Assembly (NCBI RefSeq): GCF_010725885.1
Contig: NZ_AP022600.1
Coordinates: 3,782,001 to 3,846,000, forward strand
Length of the DNA stretch: 64,000 bases
Direction: 5' to 3'
Source of the DNA: Mycolicibacterium tokaiense
GTDB taxonomy: Bacteria > Actinomycetota > Actinomycetes > Mycobacteriales > Mycobacteriaceae
Positions within the stretch are counted from its first letter, which is position 1. Each line of letters begins with the position of its first letter. Both the position numbers and the translations under genes were made by a program. Positions 55,907 through 64,000 of the stretch are shown here, one piece after another. Under the pieces are notes generated by a model. The model was not told the DNA's origin. It ran no database searches and saw only the letters and a list, made by a program, of their open reading frames with translations.

Positions 55907-56811
55907 GGCGGACCCAGGATCCGGTCACCGGCGCGCAACAGGGCACTGGGCAGTTCGTGACCCACCAGCCGCTGTGCCACGGCGGCGGCGTCGATGGTGG
56001 CAGACAGGTCGACGTCGGTGCGGATTCCGCTGTCGCGCAGCAGGTACACCAGCTCCTCGGTGGCGATGTTGCCGCTGGCGCCGGGGGCGAACGGACAACC
56101 ACCCAGTCCGCCCACCGACGCGTCGAGGCGGGTGACCCCGGCGCCGATGGCGGCGTAGGCGCAGGCCAGACCCGCGCCGCGGGTGTTGTGGAAATGGGCG
56201 CCCAGTGGCAATGATCCGACTGCCGCCCGCACCCGGTCGATCAGGCTCACGACGCGGCCAGGGGTGGCGGTGCCGATGGTGTCGGCGATGGCGAGGCGGT
56301 CTGCGCCCGCGGCTGTCGCCGCTGAGATCACCTCCAGGACCCGCTCGGGTGGGGTCGGTCCGTCGAACGGGCAGTCCCACGCGGTCGCGATGATCACCTC
56401 GACGCGGGCACCGGCGTCATGGGCGATGCTCGCGATCTCAGCGATCTGGCCACTGGCCTCGGTGCTGCTGCGCCCCACGTTGGCGCGGCTGTGCCCGTCG
56501 GCCGCCGAGACCACGTACTCGATGCTGCGCAGCCCTGCGGCGATGGCGCGTCTGGCGCCGTTGGGGCTGGCCACCAGCGCCGAGAACTCCACACCCTGAT
56601 CGAAATCCGCCAGGGCGGCAGCCAGTTCGGCGGCATCGGCCAGCGCCGGTACCTTGCTGGGTGAGACGAACGCGGTGGCTTCGACCTCACGCACACCGGT
56701 GGCGACGATGGCCTCGAGCAGTTCGATCTTGGCGCTCAAGGAGATCGGCGTCTCGATCTGCAGGCCGTCGCGCAGGGCCACCTCGCGAATGGTGACGTCG
56801 GGGGCGCTCAC
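55891..56811 (-). CDS. HMG-CoA lyase-like protein
   Basis: A 306-residue HMGL-family TIM-barrel enzyme. REVALRDGLQ at about residue 8 gives the metal and substrate residues (the usual EVGPRDGLQ), the flexible-loop signature SVGGLGGCPFAPGASGN with the catalytic Cys is near 237-253, and GAHFHNTRG carries the metal-binding His pair. It would split a 3-hydroxy-3-methyl-type acyl-CoA or a related citramalyl-like compound. GTG start at 56811 (GTGA with the CoA-transferase stop). Confidence 0.88.
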   Translation of the reverse strand: MSAPDVTIREVALRDGLQIETPISLSAKIELLEAIVATGVREVEATAFVSPSKVPALADAAELAAALADFDQGVEFSALVASPNGARRAIAAGLRSIEYVVSAADGHSRANVGRSSTEASGQIAEIASIAHDAGARVEVIIATAWDCPFDGPTPPERVLEVISAATAAGADRLAIADTIGTATPGRVVSLIDRVRAAVGSLPLGAHFHNTRGAGLACAYAAIGAGVTRLDASVGGLGGCPFAPGASGNIATEELVYLLRDSGIRTDVDLSATIDAAAVAQRLVGHELPSALLRAGDRILGPPCRPS

Positions 56812-58016
56812 AGCACACCGTCGGCTTTCAGCTGGGCCAGCTCGTCGCCGGTGCGGCCCAAGAGCTCGCCGTAGATCTCCTGATTGTGCTGGCCGGGATG
56901 CGCCGAGCCGGAAAAGCGCACGGAGCCCGGTGATTCGGAGAGCGCCGGCACCACACCGGGGCCCAGCACGGTGCGCTGCACCCGGTCGTCCCAGTGCTCC
57001 ACCAGCATGCCCCGGGCTCGCAGTTGTGGATCCTGCACCACCTCGGCGACGGTGTTGATGGGGCCGGCGATGACACCGGCGGCCGACAGCGTGGTGATGA
57101 TGTCGTCGGGCTGCCGCTGGGCCGCCCAGTCGCCGATGATCGCGTCCAGCTCGTCCTGGTTGCGGCCGCGGGCTGCGTGGTCGGCGAAGCGTTCGTCTCC
57201 TGCGAGCTCGGGTTGGCCCATCGCGGCGCACAATCGGCGGAACACTGTGTCCTGGTTGGCGGCGATCACCACCCAGCTCCCGTCAGCGCTGCGGTAGATG
57301 TTCGACGGGGCGATGCCTTCCAGGCGGGTGCCCGACGGTCCGCGGACCACCCCTCCGACGTCGTAATCGGGAATGGTCGATTCCTGCACGGCCAGGCAGG
57401 ATTCGGTCAGGGCGGTGTCGACCACCTGGCCTTCGCCGGTGACGGTGCGCCGGTACAGCGCCGCCAGCGCGCCCTGGGCGGCGAACATGCCGGCCAGGCT
57501 GTCGCCCAGGGACAGGGCCAGCCGGGGTGGGGGACCGCCGGGGAATCCGTTCAGGTGGCGCAGCCCGCTGGACGCCTCGGCGACCGAGGCGTAGCCCGCC
57601 CGGTGGGCGTCGGGACCGGTCTGCCCGTACCCGGAGACCCGCACCAGGATGATGCCGCGGTTGCGCGCGTGGAGCACGTCGTAGCCGAGGTCCCACCGCT
57701 CCAGGGTGCCGGGGCGGAAGTTCTCGACGATGACGTCGCTGCAGTCCACGAGTTCCAAGAACAACTCGCGGCCTGCCGGGGTGCGCAGGTCCAGGGTGAC
57801 GGCCTTCTTGTTGCGGGCGTGCACCGTCCAGAAGAACCGGTGTCCGTCCAACTCAGCCTGACCCCAGGTGCGCAACGGATCGGGGGCACCGGGTGGTTCG
57901 ATCTTGATGACCTCGGCGCCCATGTCACCGAGGAGTCGGCCGGCGAACGGACCCGAGATCAGGGTGCCGACCTCCAGCACCCGGATTCCAGCCAGTGCCC
58001 CTGCAGCCGCTGTCAT
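56808..58016 (-). CDS. CaiB/BaiF family CoA-transferase
   Basis: A 402-residue class III CoA-transferase. GIRVLEVGTLISGPFAGRLLGDMGAEVIKIE opens the protein (family form), followed by NKKAVTLDL and VIVENFRPGTLERWDLG; the catalytic Asp normally in the GYD region cannot be placed with certainty. These enzymes move CoA from one acyl-CoA to another acid. ATG at 58016 overlaps the upstream hydrolase stop; the longer frame is rejected. Confidence 0.9.
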   Translation of the reverse strand: MTAAAGALAGIRVLEVGTLISGPFAGRLLGDMGAEVIKIEPPGAPDPLRTWGQAELDGHRFFWTVHARNKKAVTLDLRTPAGRELFLELVDCSDVIVENFRPGTLERWDLGYDVLHARNRGIILVRVSGYGQTGPDAHRAGYASVAEASSGLRHLNGFPGGPPPRLALSLGDSLAGMFAAQGALAALYRRTVTGEGQVVDTALTESCLAVQESTIPDYDVGGVVRGPSGTRLEGIAPSNIYRSADGSWVVIAANQDTVFRRLCAAMGQPELAGDERFADHAARGRNQDELDAIIGDWAAQRQPDDIITTLSAAGVIAGPINTVAEVVQDPQLRARGMLVEHWDDRVQRTVLGPGVVPALSESPGSVRFSGSAHPGQHNQEIYGELLGRTGDELAQLKADGVL

Positions 58017-59188
58017 CAGACCTCCTGGGAGAAACCGTGTCGGTGCAACCAGTCGGTGCACAGACCGACCGCCTCCCGTAGCGTCTCACGTTGCGCGGGA
58101 CCGGCGTAGTAGTGGTTGGCACCGGAGATCTCGTACATCTCCTTGTCCGGGTGCCCGATGGCCTCGAAGAGTCGGCGGGTGTGGCTGGGAGTGCACGCAT
58201 CGTCGGCGAGATTGCCGATCACCAGTGCGGGCACGTCGATGTCGGGCCCGGCCTTCACCCCATCGCCGTTGGCGTCGTCATAACTCCATTGCGACAGCCA
58301 GCTGCGGAGGGTACAGAACCGCGCCAGGCCCACCGGGCTCATGTTCACCACGCGGGGGTCACCCAGATAGCACGTGCCGGGAGCGCGCTCATTGGGGTCG
58401 ACAGTCGGATCCAGCCACCGGGGGTCGGCCATGGTGCCGTGGACCACGAAGGCGAATTCGTCCTCGGCGCGTCCGGCCGCGCGCAGGGCAGCCAACTTGT
58501 CCTTCACCCAGGCGGTGATGCGACGGTTGCGGGCGACCTGCGCGGCGCGGTAGCGGTCCAGGAACTCCGGGGTGTACGGCGGTTTATTCGGGTTGTCGGG
58601 GTGGTAGAGGTCCAGCTCCGGGTCGCGCCGGTCCGGGTCGGATTCGTCGAGGATCGACGCATCCAGCCATTCGGTGAGTGTGCCGTGTCTGCTGATGTGC
58701 GCGGCGAGCAGCATGATGGCGTCGGCGGGGATGAGGCCGAGCCGGGTCAGATCCGGGCCGTCGCCCGATGGGCTCGCAGTCACCGTCGGCGTGCGGGCCT
58801 GTTGCTGGTAGAACACCGACAGTGAGCCGCCGCCGCTCCAGCCGGCCAGTACCACCTTCGAATAGCCCAGCCGGTTCTTGGCGTCCTTGATGCACTCACC
58901 GAGGTCTTCGACCACCTTCTCCATCAGCAGCGCGGAGTCGGTGCCCCGAAAGCGGCTGTTGCAGTAGATGACGTGGTGTCCGGCGCGGGCCAGGGCGTTG
59001 ATCATCGGCAGATAGGCGCCGCCGCCGATGGGGTGCATGAACACCAGCACGGTGTCGGACGGCTTCTGGGGCCGCAGCAGGTAACTCTCCAGGACCACCA
59101 ACTCGGCGACGCCGCCGTAGACGTCGCGCACTGCCGAAGTGTTCTGGAAGGCAATCAGATACGGGACGCGGTCGTAGCTGTGTGACAC
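58016..59188 (-). CDS. Alpha/beta hydrolase (C-C or ester hydrolase)
   Basis: A 390-residue alpha/beta hydrolase: VFMHPIGGGAYLPM oxyanion region near residue 50, nucleophile LAGWSGGGS at about 115-123, an Asp in NLADDACTPSH and the His in SGANHYY. It has a large insertion (about 190-290) between the elbow and the acid. It follows the dioxygenase gene by one base, so hydrolysis of the ring-cleavage product is a reasonable inference. Confidence 0.85.
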   Translation of the reverse strand: MSHSYDRVPYLIAFQNTSAVRDVYGGVAELVVLESYLLRPQKPSDTVLVFMHPIGGGAYLPMINALARAGHHVIYCNSRFRGTDSALLMEKVVEDLGECIKDAKNRLGYSKVVLAGWSGGGSLSVFYQQQARTPTVTASPSGDGPDLTRLGLIPADAIMLLAAHISRHGTLTEWLDASILDESDPDRRDPELDLYHPDNPNKPPYTPEFLDRYRAAQVARNRRITAWVKDKLAALRAAGRAEDEFAFVVHGTMADPRWLDPTVDPNERAPGTCYLGDPRVVNMSPVGLARFCTLRSWLSQWSYDDANGDGVKAGPDIDVPALVIGNLADDACTPSHTRRLFEAIGHPDKEMYEISGANHYYAGPAQRETLREAVGLCTDWLHRHGFSQEV

Positions 59189-59189
59189 C

Positions 59190-60293
59190 TCAGTGTTGCC
59201 CCAGGTCGTGGCTCAGCACCTCGGCCGAGGGCACCAGGCGGCGCCGGGTGTCGATGGCGATCACCTTCCAGTCCACCTTCGTGAAGTCGTCGAACTTGCG
59301 GCGCGCACGTTCGCGGGCCTTCTCGGGCGCACCGTGGTGCACACCCTGCGGGGCGTGGCTGAGCAGCCCGGGGGGCATCTCGATTCCGTACAGCGAGCCG
59401 CCGTGGAAGAAGGCGATTTCATCGAAGTCGACGTTGCGGTGGTACCACGGGGTGCGTTCGGTACCCGGTACGCCTTCGGCCGGTTTGGGCAGGAAGTTCA
59501 TCACGTAGACGCCGGTGGCCTGCATGAACAGGTGGACCGTCGGTGGCAGGTGCACGCTGTCGGAGGTGATGACGTTGTAGTCGTCGATGTTGAAGGTGAA
59601 GGCGAAGTTGTCGCCGCGCCAGCCTTCCACATCCAGCGGATGGTGTTGGTAGAACAGCGTTGTGGGGCCGCCGTCGTGAACCAGGCGCACCGCGTACTCT
59701 CCGTCTTTCTGCGGGCCGTCGCCCGTTTCGAACGCCTTCGGCTCGGGAATGACGGCCTGGGCGGGGTCGAACGGGAAGTGCCGGCCCAGCTGGCCGGGCG
59801 GGGGAACCCGGAACTCGTCGGTGGCTTCGATCATCAGCAAGGTCGTCTCGGAGTCCGGAACCTGCCGCCAGGTGCACGCTTTCGGGATGTACACCCAGTC
59901 GCCTTCGCGGTAGCGCAGCGGCCCGAACTCCGTCTCCAGTGACCCTGCTCCCCGGTGGACGAAGCACAACAGGTCGCCGTCGATGTGCCGGGCAAAATAC
60001 GGCATCTGCTCGGTGCGCCGCGAGAGGTGGATGCGGCAATCGGCGTTGGAGAACAAAAACATCGGGCCACCGGTGGCGTCGGTGGCGTCGCTGGGCTTCA
60101 GCTCACCGGCCAGCACGTCGATGGGCCGCAGCGGGCCCTCTGAGCGGAACGCGGTGGGATCGTGGCGGCGGTAGATGTTGGCGGTGCGGCCGGTGAACCC
60201 GCCGCGGCCCAGCTCGTCGTCCTTGAGGCCGTCGAGGTCGGCGTGCAGACGCCTCGGGGTGACACCTCGGCGGAGGTGGGTGAACGACTCCAT
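59190..60293 (-). CDS. hmgA: Homogentisate 1,2-dioxygenase-like protein
   Basis: A 367-residue protein with the double-cupin homogentisate dioxygenase pattern. YHRNVDFDE (His285; Glu292 or Asp291) and PQGVHHGAP (His319 or 320) carry the Fe(II) ligands, although the spacing from His to Glu is one longer than in the human enzyme (HRNxxxE). The protein is shorter than canonical HmgA (about 430-445). The other HmgA-pathway genes (maleylacetoacetate isomerase, FAH) are absent here, so a related but different gentisate-like substrate is possible. ATG at 60293 follows directly after a strong promoter. Confidence 0.8.
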   Translation of the reverse strand: MESFTHLRRGVTPRRLHADLDGLKDDELGRGGFTGRTANIYRRHDPTAFRSEGPLRPIDVLAGELKPSDATDATGGPMFLFSNADCRIHLSRRTEQMPYFARHIDGDLLCFVHRGAGSLETEFGPLRYREGDWVYIPKACTWRQVPDSETTLLMIEATDEFRVPPPGQLGRHFPFDPAQAVIPEPKAFETGDGPQKDGEYAVRLVHDGGPTTLFYQHHPLDVEGWRGDNFAFTFNIDDYNVITSDSVHLPPTVHLFMQATGVYVMNFLPKPAEGVPGTERTPWYHRNVDFDEIAFFHGGSLYGIEMPPGLLSHAPQGVHHGAPEKARERARRKFDDFTKVDWKVIAIDTRRRLVPSAEVLSHDLGQH

Positions 60294-60296
60294 GAA

Positions 60297-60331
60297 AAGT
60301 GACGCTAGCTTCACTTCTGCGCACAAGTCAA
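60297..60331 (-). promoter_or_regulatory. Promoter and 20-base operator palindrome of the hmgA-like operon
   Basis: On the minus strand TTGACT (60331-60326) and TAGCGT (60307-60302) are 18 bases apart; transcription would start about one or two bases before the ATG at 60293, nearly leaderless. The plus-strand sequence AAGTGACGCTAGCTTCACTT (60297-60316) covers the -10 box and start site and is palindromic at 18 of 20 positions, a strong TetR-type operator candidate. Confidence 0.7.
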
Positions 60332-60385
60332 CAGGTGTCAACCCGCGGTTTCCGTCGCCTCTGGTCGAGGAGCATGATCGAAGGC

Positions 60386-61393
60386 ATGACCCAGTCGAAC
60401 GAGTTCAACGCGTTGGTCGCCCACGAGGACGCCGACGGAGACATCACGCTCCGGCCGGAGACACTGCCGACCACGGCGCTGCCCGAGGGTGAGGTCCTGA
60501 TCGAGGTCGAGTATTCCGGCGTGAACTACAAAGATGCGCTGGCGGTGACCCCGAAAGCCGGTGTGGCACGGTCATATCCGCTGATCCCCGGCATCGATGT
60601 CGCGGGCCGGGTGGCCGCCAGCAGCTCACCGGATTTCGCCGTGGGTGACGCGGTGGTGGCCCACGGCTACGACATCGGCACCGGCCGCCACGGCGGGTAC
60701 TCCGCCCTGGCCCGCTATCCGGCCGACTACGTGGTGAAGCTGCACAGCCTGACCCCCGCGCAGGCGGCCGCCATCGGCACGGCCGGCTTCACTGCCGCGA
60801 TGAGCGTCAACGCCGTCCGCGCGCACTGGGTTGCCCCGGGTGACGGCCCCGTCCTGGTCACCGGAGCCACCGGGGGAGTGGGCAGCGTGAGCGTGGACCT
60901 GCTGGCGGGGCTGGGCTACGAGGTGGTGGCCTCCACCGGCAAAGCGGACGCCCATGATCTGTTGCGCGACCTGGGCGCCGCCGAGGTGATCGATCGGGTT
61001 CCGGCGCCCGACGAGAAACTTCGCCCACTGGGCAAGACGCACTGGGCCGCGGTGGTGGACTGTGTAGGCGGGCGAACCCTGGCTTATGCGCTCAGCACCC
61101 TGAAGTACGGTGGCATCGCGGCGATCTCGGGTCTGGCGGGGTCAGCCGAGCTGCCGGCCACTGTGCACCCGTTCATCCTGCGGGGCGTGACTCTCTCCGG
61201 CATCGACTCGGTGCAACTGGACATCGCAGCCCGCCGCGCCATCTGGCAGCAGCTCGAGACCGAACTGTTCCCCCTGCACCTGGACCGGGTCACCCGCGAC
61301 GTCGCGGTCCTCGACGTGCCCGACGTGCTGGGCACCATCGTCGGAGGGGGCGTCACCGGGCGCACCCGTGTTGTCGTGAAGGACGGATTCTGA
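60386..61393 (+). CDS. AcuI/YhdH-type NADPH-dependent reductase
   Basis: A 335-residue zinc-less medium-chain oxidoreductase. GVNYKDALAV at about 54, GIDVAGRV at about 75, GTAGFTAAMS near 135 and the NADPH loop VTGATGGVGSV near 160 are typical of AcuI/YhdH acrylyl-CoA reductases. It is divergent from the hmgA-like operon. GAGGAG lies before an earlier in-frame ATG at 60374 with too-short spacing; I favour 60386 by family length. FadB4 was considered because of the neighbourhood, but the motifs are AcuI. Confidence 0.85.
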   Translation: MTQSNEFNALVAHEDADGDITLRPETLPTTALPEGEVLIEVEYSGVNYKDALAVTPKAGVARSYPLIPGIDVAGRVAASSSPDFAVGDAVVAHGYDIGTGRHGGYSALARYPADYVVKLHSLTPAQAAAIGTAGFTAAMSVNAVRAHWVAPGDGPVLVTGATGGVGSVSVDLLAGLGYEVVASTGKADAHDLLRDLGAAEVIDRVPAPDEKLRPLGKTHWAAVVDCVGGRTLAYALSTLKYGGIAAISGLAGSAELPATVHPFILRGVTLSGIDSVQLDIAARRAIWQQLETELFPLHLDRVTRDVAVLDVPDVLGTIVGGGVTGRTRVVVKDGF

Positions 61394-61414
61394 CGCACCC
61401 GGGTGCACCCGCGG

Positions 61415-62626
61415 CTACTTGAGTTCGGCTGACGTCATACCGAGCAGCCGGCGGGCCACCACCAGTTGCTGGATCTGCTGGGTGCCTTCGAAGATGTCCA
61501 GGATCTTCGAGTCGCGCGCCCACTTCTCCAGCAATGCCTCCTCGGAATAGCCCACCGTGCCGGCCAATTCGACGGCCTTGAGGGTGATGTCACTGGCGAC
61601 GCGTGCGGCCTTCGCCTTGCCCATCGAGGCTTCCTTGGAGTTCGGGATCTTGTTGTCGGCCTGCCACGCCGAGCGCACGGTCAACAGGTAGGCGGCTTCC
61701 CAATCTGCTTCCATCCGCAGGAATTCCGCAGCGGGTGCGCTCTGCGCATGTGCCGGTTTGTCGTAGGAGATCTCGATGCCGGCCTCGGTCAGGATGGTGC
61801 GCAGATCCTCCAGCGCAGCCCGAGCCACCCCGACGGCCATGGCCGCCACGATGGGACGGGTGTTGTCGAAGGTCTCCATGACCCCGGCAAAGCCCTTCTC
61901 CACCTCGATGTCCGGGCTGCCCAGCAGGTTGTCCTTCGGAATGCGCACGTTGTCGAAACGGATGGCCGCGGTGTCGGAGGCCTTGATGCCCAGCTTGTTC
62001 TCGAGCCGCTCGACGGTGACCCCGGGATACTCCCGGGGAACGATGAAGGACTTGATGGCCGCCCGGCCCTTGGTCTTGTCCATCGTTGCCCAGACCACGA
62101 TGTGGCTGGCGCGGGACCCGGCCGTGACGTAGATCTTCTCCCCGTTGATGACGTACTCGTCGCCGTCCAGCTTGGCGGTGGTGGACACCGCGGCCGAGTC
62201 GGACCCGAAACCGGGCTCGGTGATGGCCATGGCCGCCCAGACATCCTTGCCGAGCCGCTCGAGTTGTTCCGGCGTGGCCACCGATGAGATGGCGGCATTG
62301 CCCAGGCCCTGACGCGGCACCGAGAGCAGCAGTGCCACATCGCCCCAGGAGATCTCCAGAGCGTTCAACAGCGCGGACATGTTGGCGCCGTTGACGTTCT
62401 CCTTCGGACCATCCGAACCGCGGAACGCGTCGGTGCCGGCGAACGAGATGGTCTTGGCTTCCGAGATTCCCTCGAAAAGGTCTGCGAGCGTGTCCAGTTC
62501 GACCGGGTACGCGTGTTCTTTCAGGTCGTACTTACGCGAGATCGGCCGCAGCATCTCGGCCGCACCCTGGTGGCCCTTCTCGATGACCGCCTGCAGCTTC
62601 TTCGGCATTTCCAGATTGATCGCCAT
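61415..62626 (-). CDS. fadE23: Acyl-CoA dehydrogenase FadE23
   Basis: A 403-residue acyl-CoA dehydrogenase. The N terminus MAINLEMPKKLQAVIEKGHQ, the FAD/substrate segment AMAITEPGFGSDSAAV, and a C-terminal ILDIFEGTQQIQQLVVARRL with the catalytic-type Glu are present. Start and gene order agree with M. tuberculosis FadE23 next to FadE24 near nuo as I recall it. Partner of the next gene; the pair probably forms a heterotetramer as other mycobacterial fadE pairs do. Confidence 0.88.
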   Translation of the reverse strand: MAINLEMPKKLQAVIEKGHQGAAEMLRPISRKYDLKEHAYPVELDTLADLFEGISEAKTISFAGTDAFRGSDGPKENVNGANMSALLNALEISWGDVALLLSVPRQGLGNAAISSVATPEQLERLGKDVWAAMAITEPGFGSDSAAVSTTAKLDGDEYVINGEKIYVTAGSRASHIVVWATMDKTKGRAAIKSFIVPREYPGVTVERLENKLGIKASDTAAIRFDNVRIPKDNLLGSPDIEVEKGFAGVMETFDNTRPIVAAMAVGVARAALEDLRTILTEAGIEISYDKPAHAQSAPAAEFLRMEADWEAAYLLTVRSAWQADNKIPNSKEASMGKAKAARVASDITLKAVELAGTVGYSEEALLEKWARDSKILDIFEGTQQIQQLVVARRLLGMTSAELK

Positions 62627-62641
62627 GTCTGATGTGCCTTC

Positions 62642-64000
62642 CTAGAGGACCACAACACCCTCGGCCACGCCGATGGCCCGCAGATCGCGGTACCAGCGCT
62701 CGACCGGGTGTTCCTTGGTGTAGCCGTGACCGCCGAGCAACTGCACCCCGTCGAGGCCGATCTGCATGCCCTTGTCGGTGCCCAACTTCTTGGCCAGCGC
62801 GGCCTCGCGAGCGAACGGCAGGCCCTGCTCGGCGCGAGATGCGCCGCGCCACATGATCAGTCGCAGCCCGTCGAGTTCGATGGCGATGTTGGCGCACATG
62901 AAGGCCACTGATTGACGACGGGCGATCGGCTCGCCGAACGCCTCACGTTCCTTGACGTAGGGCACCACGTAGTCCAGGACGGCATGGGAGGTGCCGGTTG
63001 CCAGCGCCGCCCAGCCGAGCCGAGACAACGCAATGGCATCGGAGTAGTCCTGATCTGTGGCGCCGTCTTCGCCGAGTCGCGCGCTCAGCGGCACGCTCAC
63101 CTTGCTGAACTCGACCTTGCCGAGCGCTGCGGCGCGGATGCCCATGCTCGGATCCGGGGTGACGGTGACGCCCGCGCTGGCGGCTTCCACGATGAACATG
63201 GCCGGCTTGCCGTTCAATTGTGCTGCCACGATGAACAATTCGGCATCCATGGCGGCGGGGACCAACGACTTGACACCGTCGATGCGATAGCCGCTGGGCG
63301 TGCGCACCGCGGTGGTCTTCAATGCCGTGGGGTCGAACAGTGGGCGCGGCTCGGCGATGGCCAAACATGCCTGGGGGACGTTCTCGCCGGCGAATTCCTT
63401 GAGGTACGTGGCCTGTTGGTCCGCGCTGCCCCAATGGGTCAGAGCCGCAGCCACCCCGCCGGGCGCGAGGATGGGAAGTGCCAGGCCCATGTCGCCGTAG
63501 GCAAGGGCTTCTGCCACCAACGCATTGGTGACGGTGGCCCGGTGGGCCGCGATGCCGTCGAAGTCCTCGGGAATGTTGATGGCGGTGACGCCCAGTTCGG
63601 TCGCCTGAGCCACCAGGTCTTTCGGATAGGCAGTGGCCGCATCGGCATCGTGGGCGGCCGGGCGCAGGATCTCCTCGGCGAACTCCCGCACCGTCTCGAC
63701 GATCATCTTCTGCTCGTCGTCGGGGGTCAGGTCGAAATATCCCTTGCCCTGCGTGGACGCGCCGGCCTCCAGGCGGGTGGGGGGTTTGCCAAGGCCCTGG
63801 ATGCGATTGAACTGCCTGGTGGAGGCGCCCACCGCCGAGAACGCGGTCTTGACGCCGAGGCGAAGGCCCCGGTTCAGCGGGTCCCGGAGGTGGTAGCGAT
63901 CCAGGAATTCCTGGCCCACCAGGGGAGTGATCAGTGCCAAACCGATGTCGGTGGCCGTGCGCTTGTGTTTGTGCAGCCCTACCGCAGAAACAGATCGGGC
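62642..64000 (-). CDS. fadE24: Acyl-CoA dehydrogenase FadE24, 5' end outside window
   Basis: The frame is open from the right edge (453 codons) with no clear start, so the first part of the protein is outside. Visible are the N-terminal LALITPLVGQEFLDRYHLRDPLNRG, LTPDDEQKMIVETVREFAEEILRP, ACLAIAEPRPLF (substrate loop) and GGHGYTKEHPVERWYRDLRAIGVAEGVVVL at the very end (shown in family terms). The protein stops right after AEGVVVL, so it lacks the usual final helix; a heteromer with FadE23 would explain that. Fifteen bases separate the two genes. Confidence 0.88.
   Translation of the reverse strand, partial: ARSVSAVGLHKHKRTATDIGLALITPLVGQEFLDRYHLRDPLNRGLRLGVKTAFSAVGASTRQFNRIQGLGKPPTRLEAGASTQGKGYFDLTPDDEQKMIVETVREFAEEILRPAAHDADAATAYPKDLVAQATELGVTAINIPEDFDGIAAHRATVTNALVAEALAYGDMGLALPILAPGGVAAALTHWGSADQQATYLKEFAGENVPQACLAIAEPRPLFDPTALKTTAVRTPSGYRIDGVKSLVPAAMDAELFIVAAQLNGKPAMFIVEAASAGVTVTPDPSMGIRAAALGKVEFSKVSVPLSARLGEDGATDQDYSDAIALSRLGWAALATGTSHAVLDYVVPYVKEREAFGEPIARRQSVAFMCANIAIELDGLRLIMWRGASRAEQGLPFAREAALAKKLGTDKGMQIGLDGVQLLGGHGYTKEHPVERWYRDLRAIGVAEGVVVL

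Noticed and set aside
60386-61393. Assignment of the reductase as FadB4
   Set aside because: M. tuberculosis fadB4 lies next to fadE23, but the motifs here (GVNYKDALA, GIDVAGRV) are those of AcuI/YhdH enzymes, so the symbol is not used.
61395-61406. Palindrome GCACCCGGGTGC between the reductase and fadE23 as a terminator
   Set aside because: A perfect 12-base palindrome has no loop and no T-tract follows, so a terminator call is not supported.

Overview
The window is a dense, GC-rich stretch of actinobacterial chromosome, almost certainly from a Mycobacterium/Mycolicibacterium species. The signs are a 14-gene nuo operon preceded by an Rv3143-type receiver protein, a fadE23/fadE24-type acyl-CoA dehydrogenase pair at the right edge, F420-dependent luciferase-like oxidoreductases, many TetR regulators and short-chain dehydrogenases, a PepD-type HtrA protease, and many ATGA/GTGA start-stop overlaps. 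I saw no rRNA, tRNA, CRISPR array, transposase or phage gene.

Layout. 1-2.2 kb: end of an F420-type oxidoreductase, an SDR, an anchored DsbA-like protein and a small membrane protein. 2.2-6.4 kb (minus): a TMEM165/UPF0016 Mn/Ca transporter behind a clear yybP-ykoY (Mn2+) riboswitch, then modC-modB-modA and a fused HTH-MOP regulator. 6.5-8.5 kb: a TetR-like regulator, an SDR and a 5'-truncated tandem-hotdog thioesterase. 8.5-16 kb: a TetR gene divergent from a tightly overlapping operon (extradiol dioxygenase, FAH-type hydrolase, acyl-CoA synthetase, FAD hydroxylase, P450) that looks like a meta-cleavage catabolic pathway. 16-24.1 kb (minus): a sugar or polyol operon (DeoR regulator, FGGY kinase, binding lipoprotein, two permeases, ATPase, SDR, BtpA/SgcQ protein). 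24.4-36.4 kb: PepD-like protease, SRPBCC protein, hydrolase, amine oxidase, F420 oxidoreductase, a conserved hypothetical protein with an APH-like kinase, TetR, two SDRs and an amidase.

36.3-51.5 kb (minus): nuoA to nuoN, the complete type I NADH dehydrogenase. 51.7-60.3 kb (minus): receiver protein, YceI protein, and a probable operon of homogentisate dioxygenase-like protein, alpha/beta hydrolase, CaiB CoA-transferase, HMG-CoA lyase-like protein, TetR, acyl-CoA dehydrogenase, APH-like kinase and DUF6285-like small protein. The last three resemble the LvaC-LvaA-LvaB module that handles 4-hydroxyacyl-CoAs in levulinate catabolism. 60.4-64 kb: an AcuI/YhdH-type reductase converging on fadE23-fadE24.

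The most interesting items are the riboswitch, the ring-cleavage/4-hydroxyacyl-CoA cluster with its 20-bp near-perfect operator palindrome on the promoter, the meta-cleavage operon, and several promoters where a palindrome lies between or on the -35/-10 boxes. All functions are read from sequence motifs and gene order; nothing was searched against a database.
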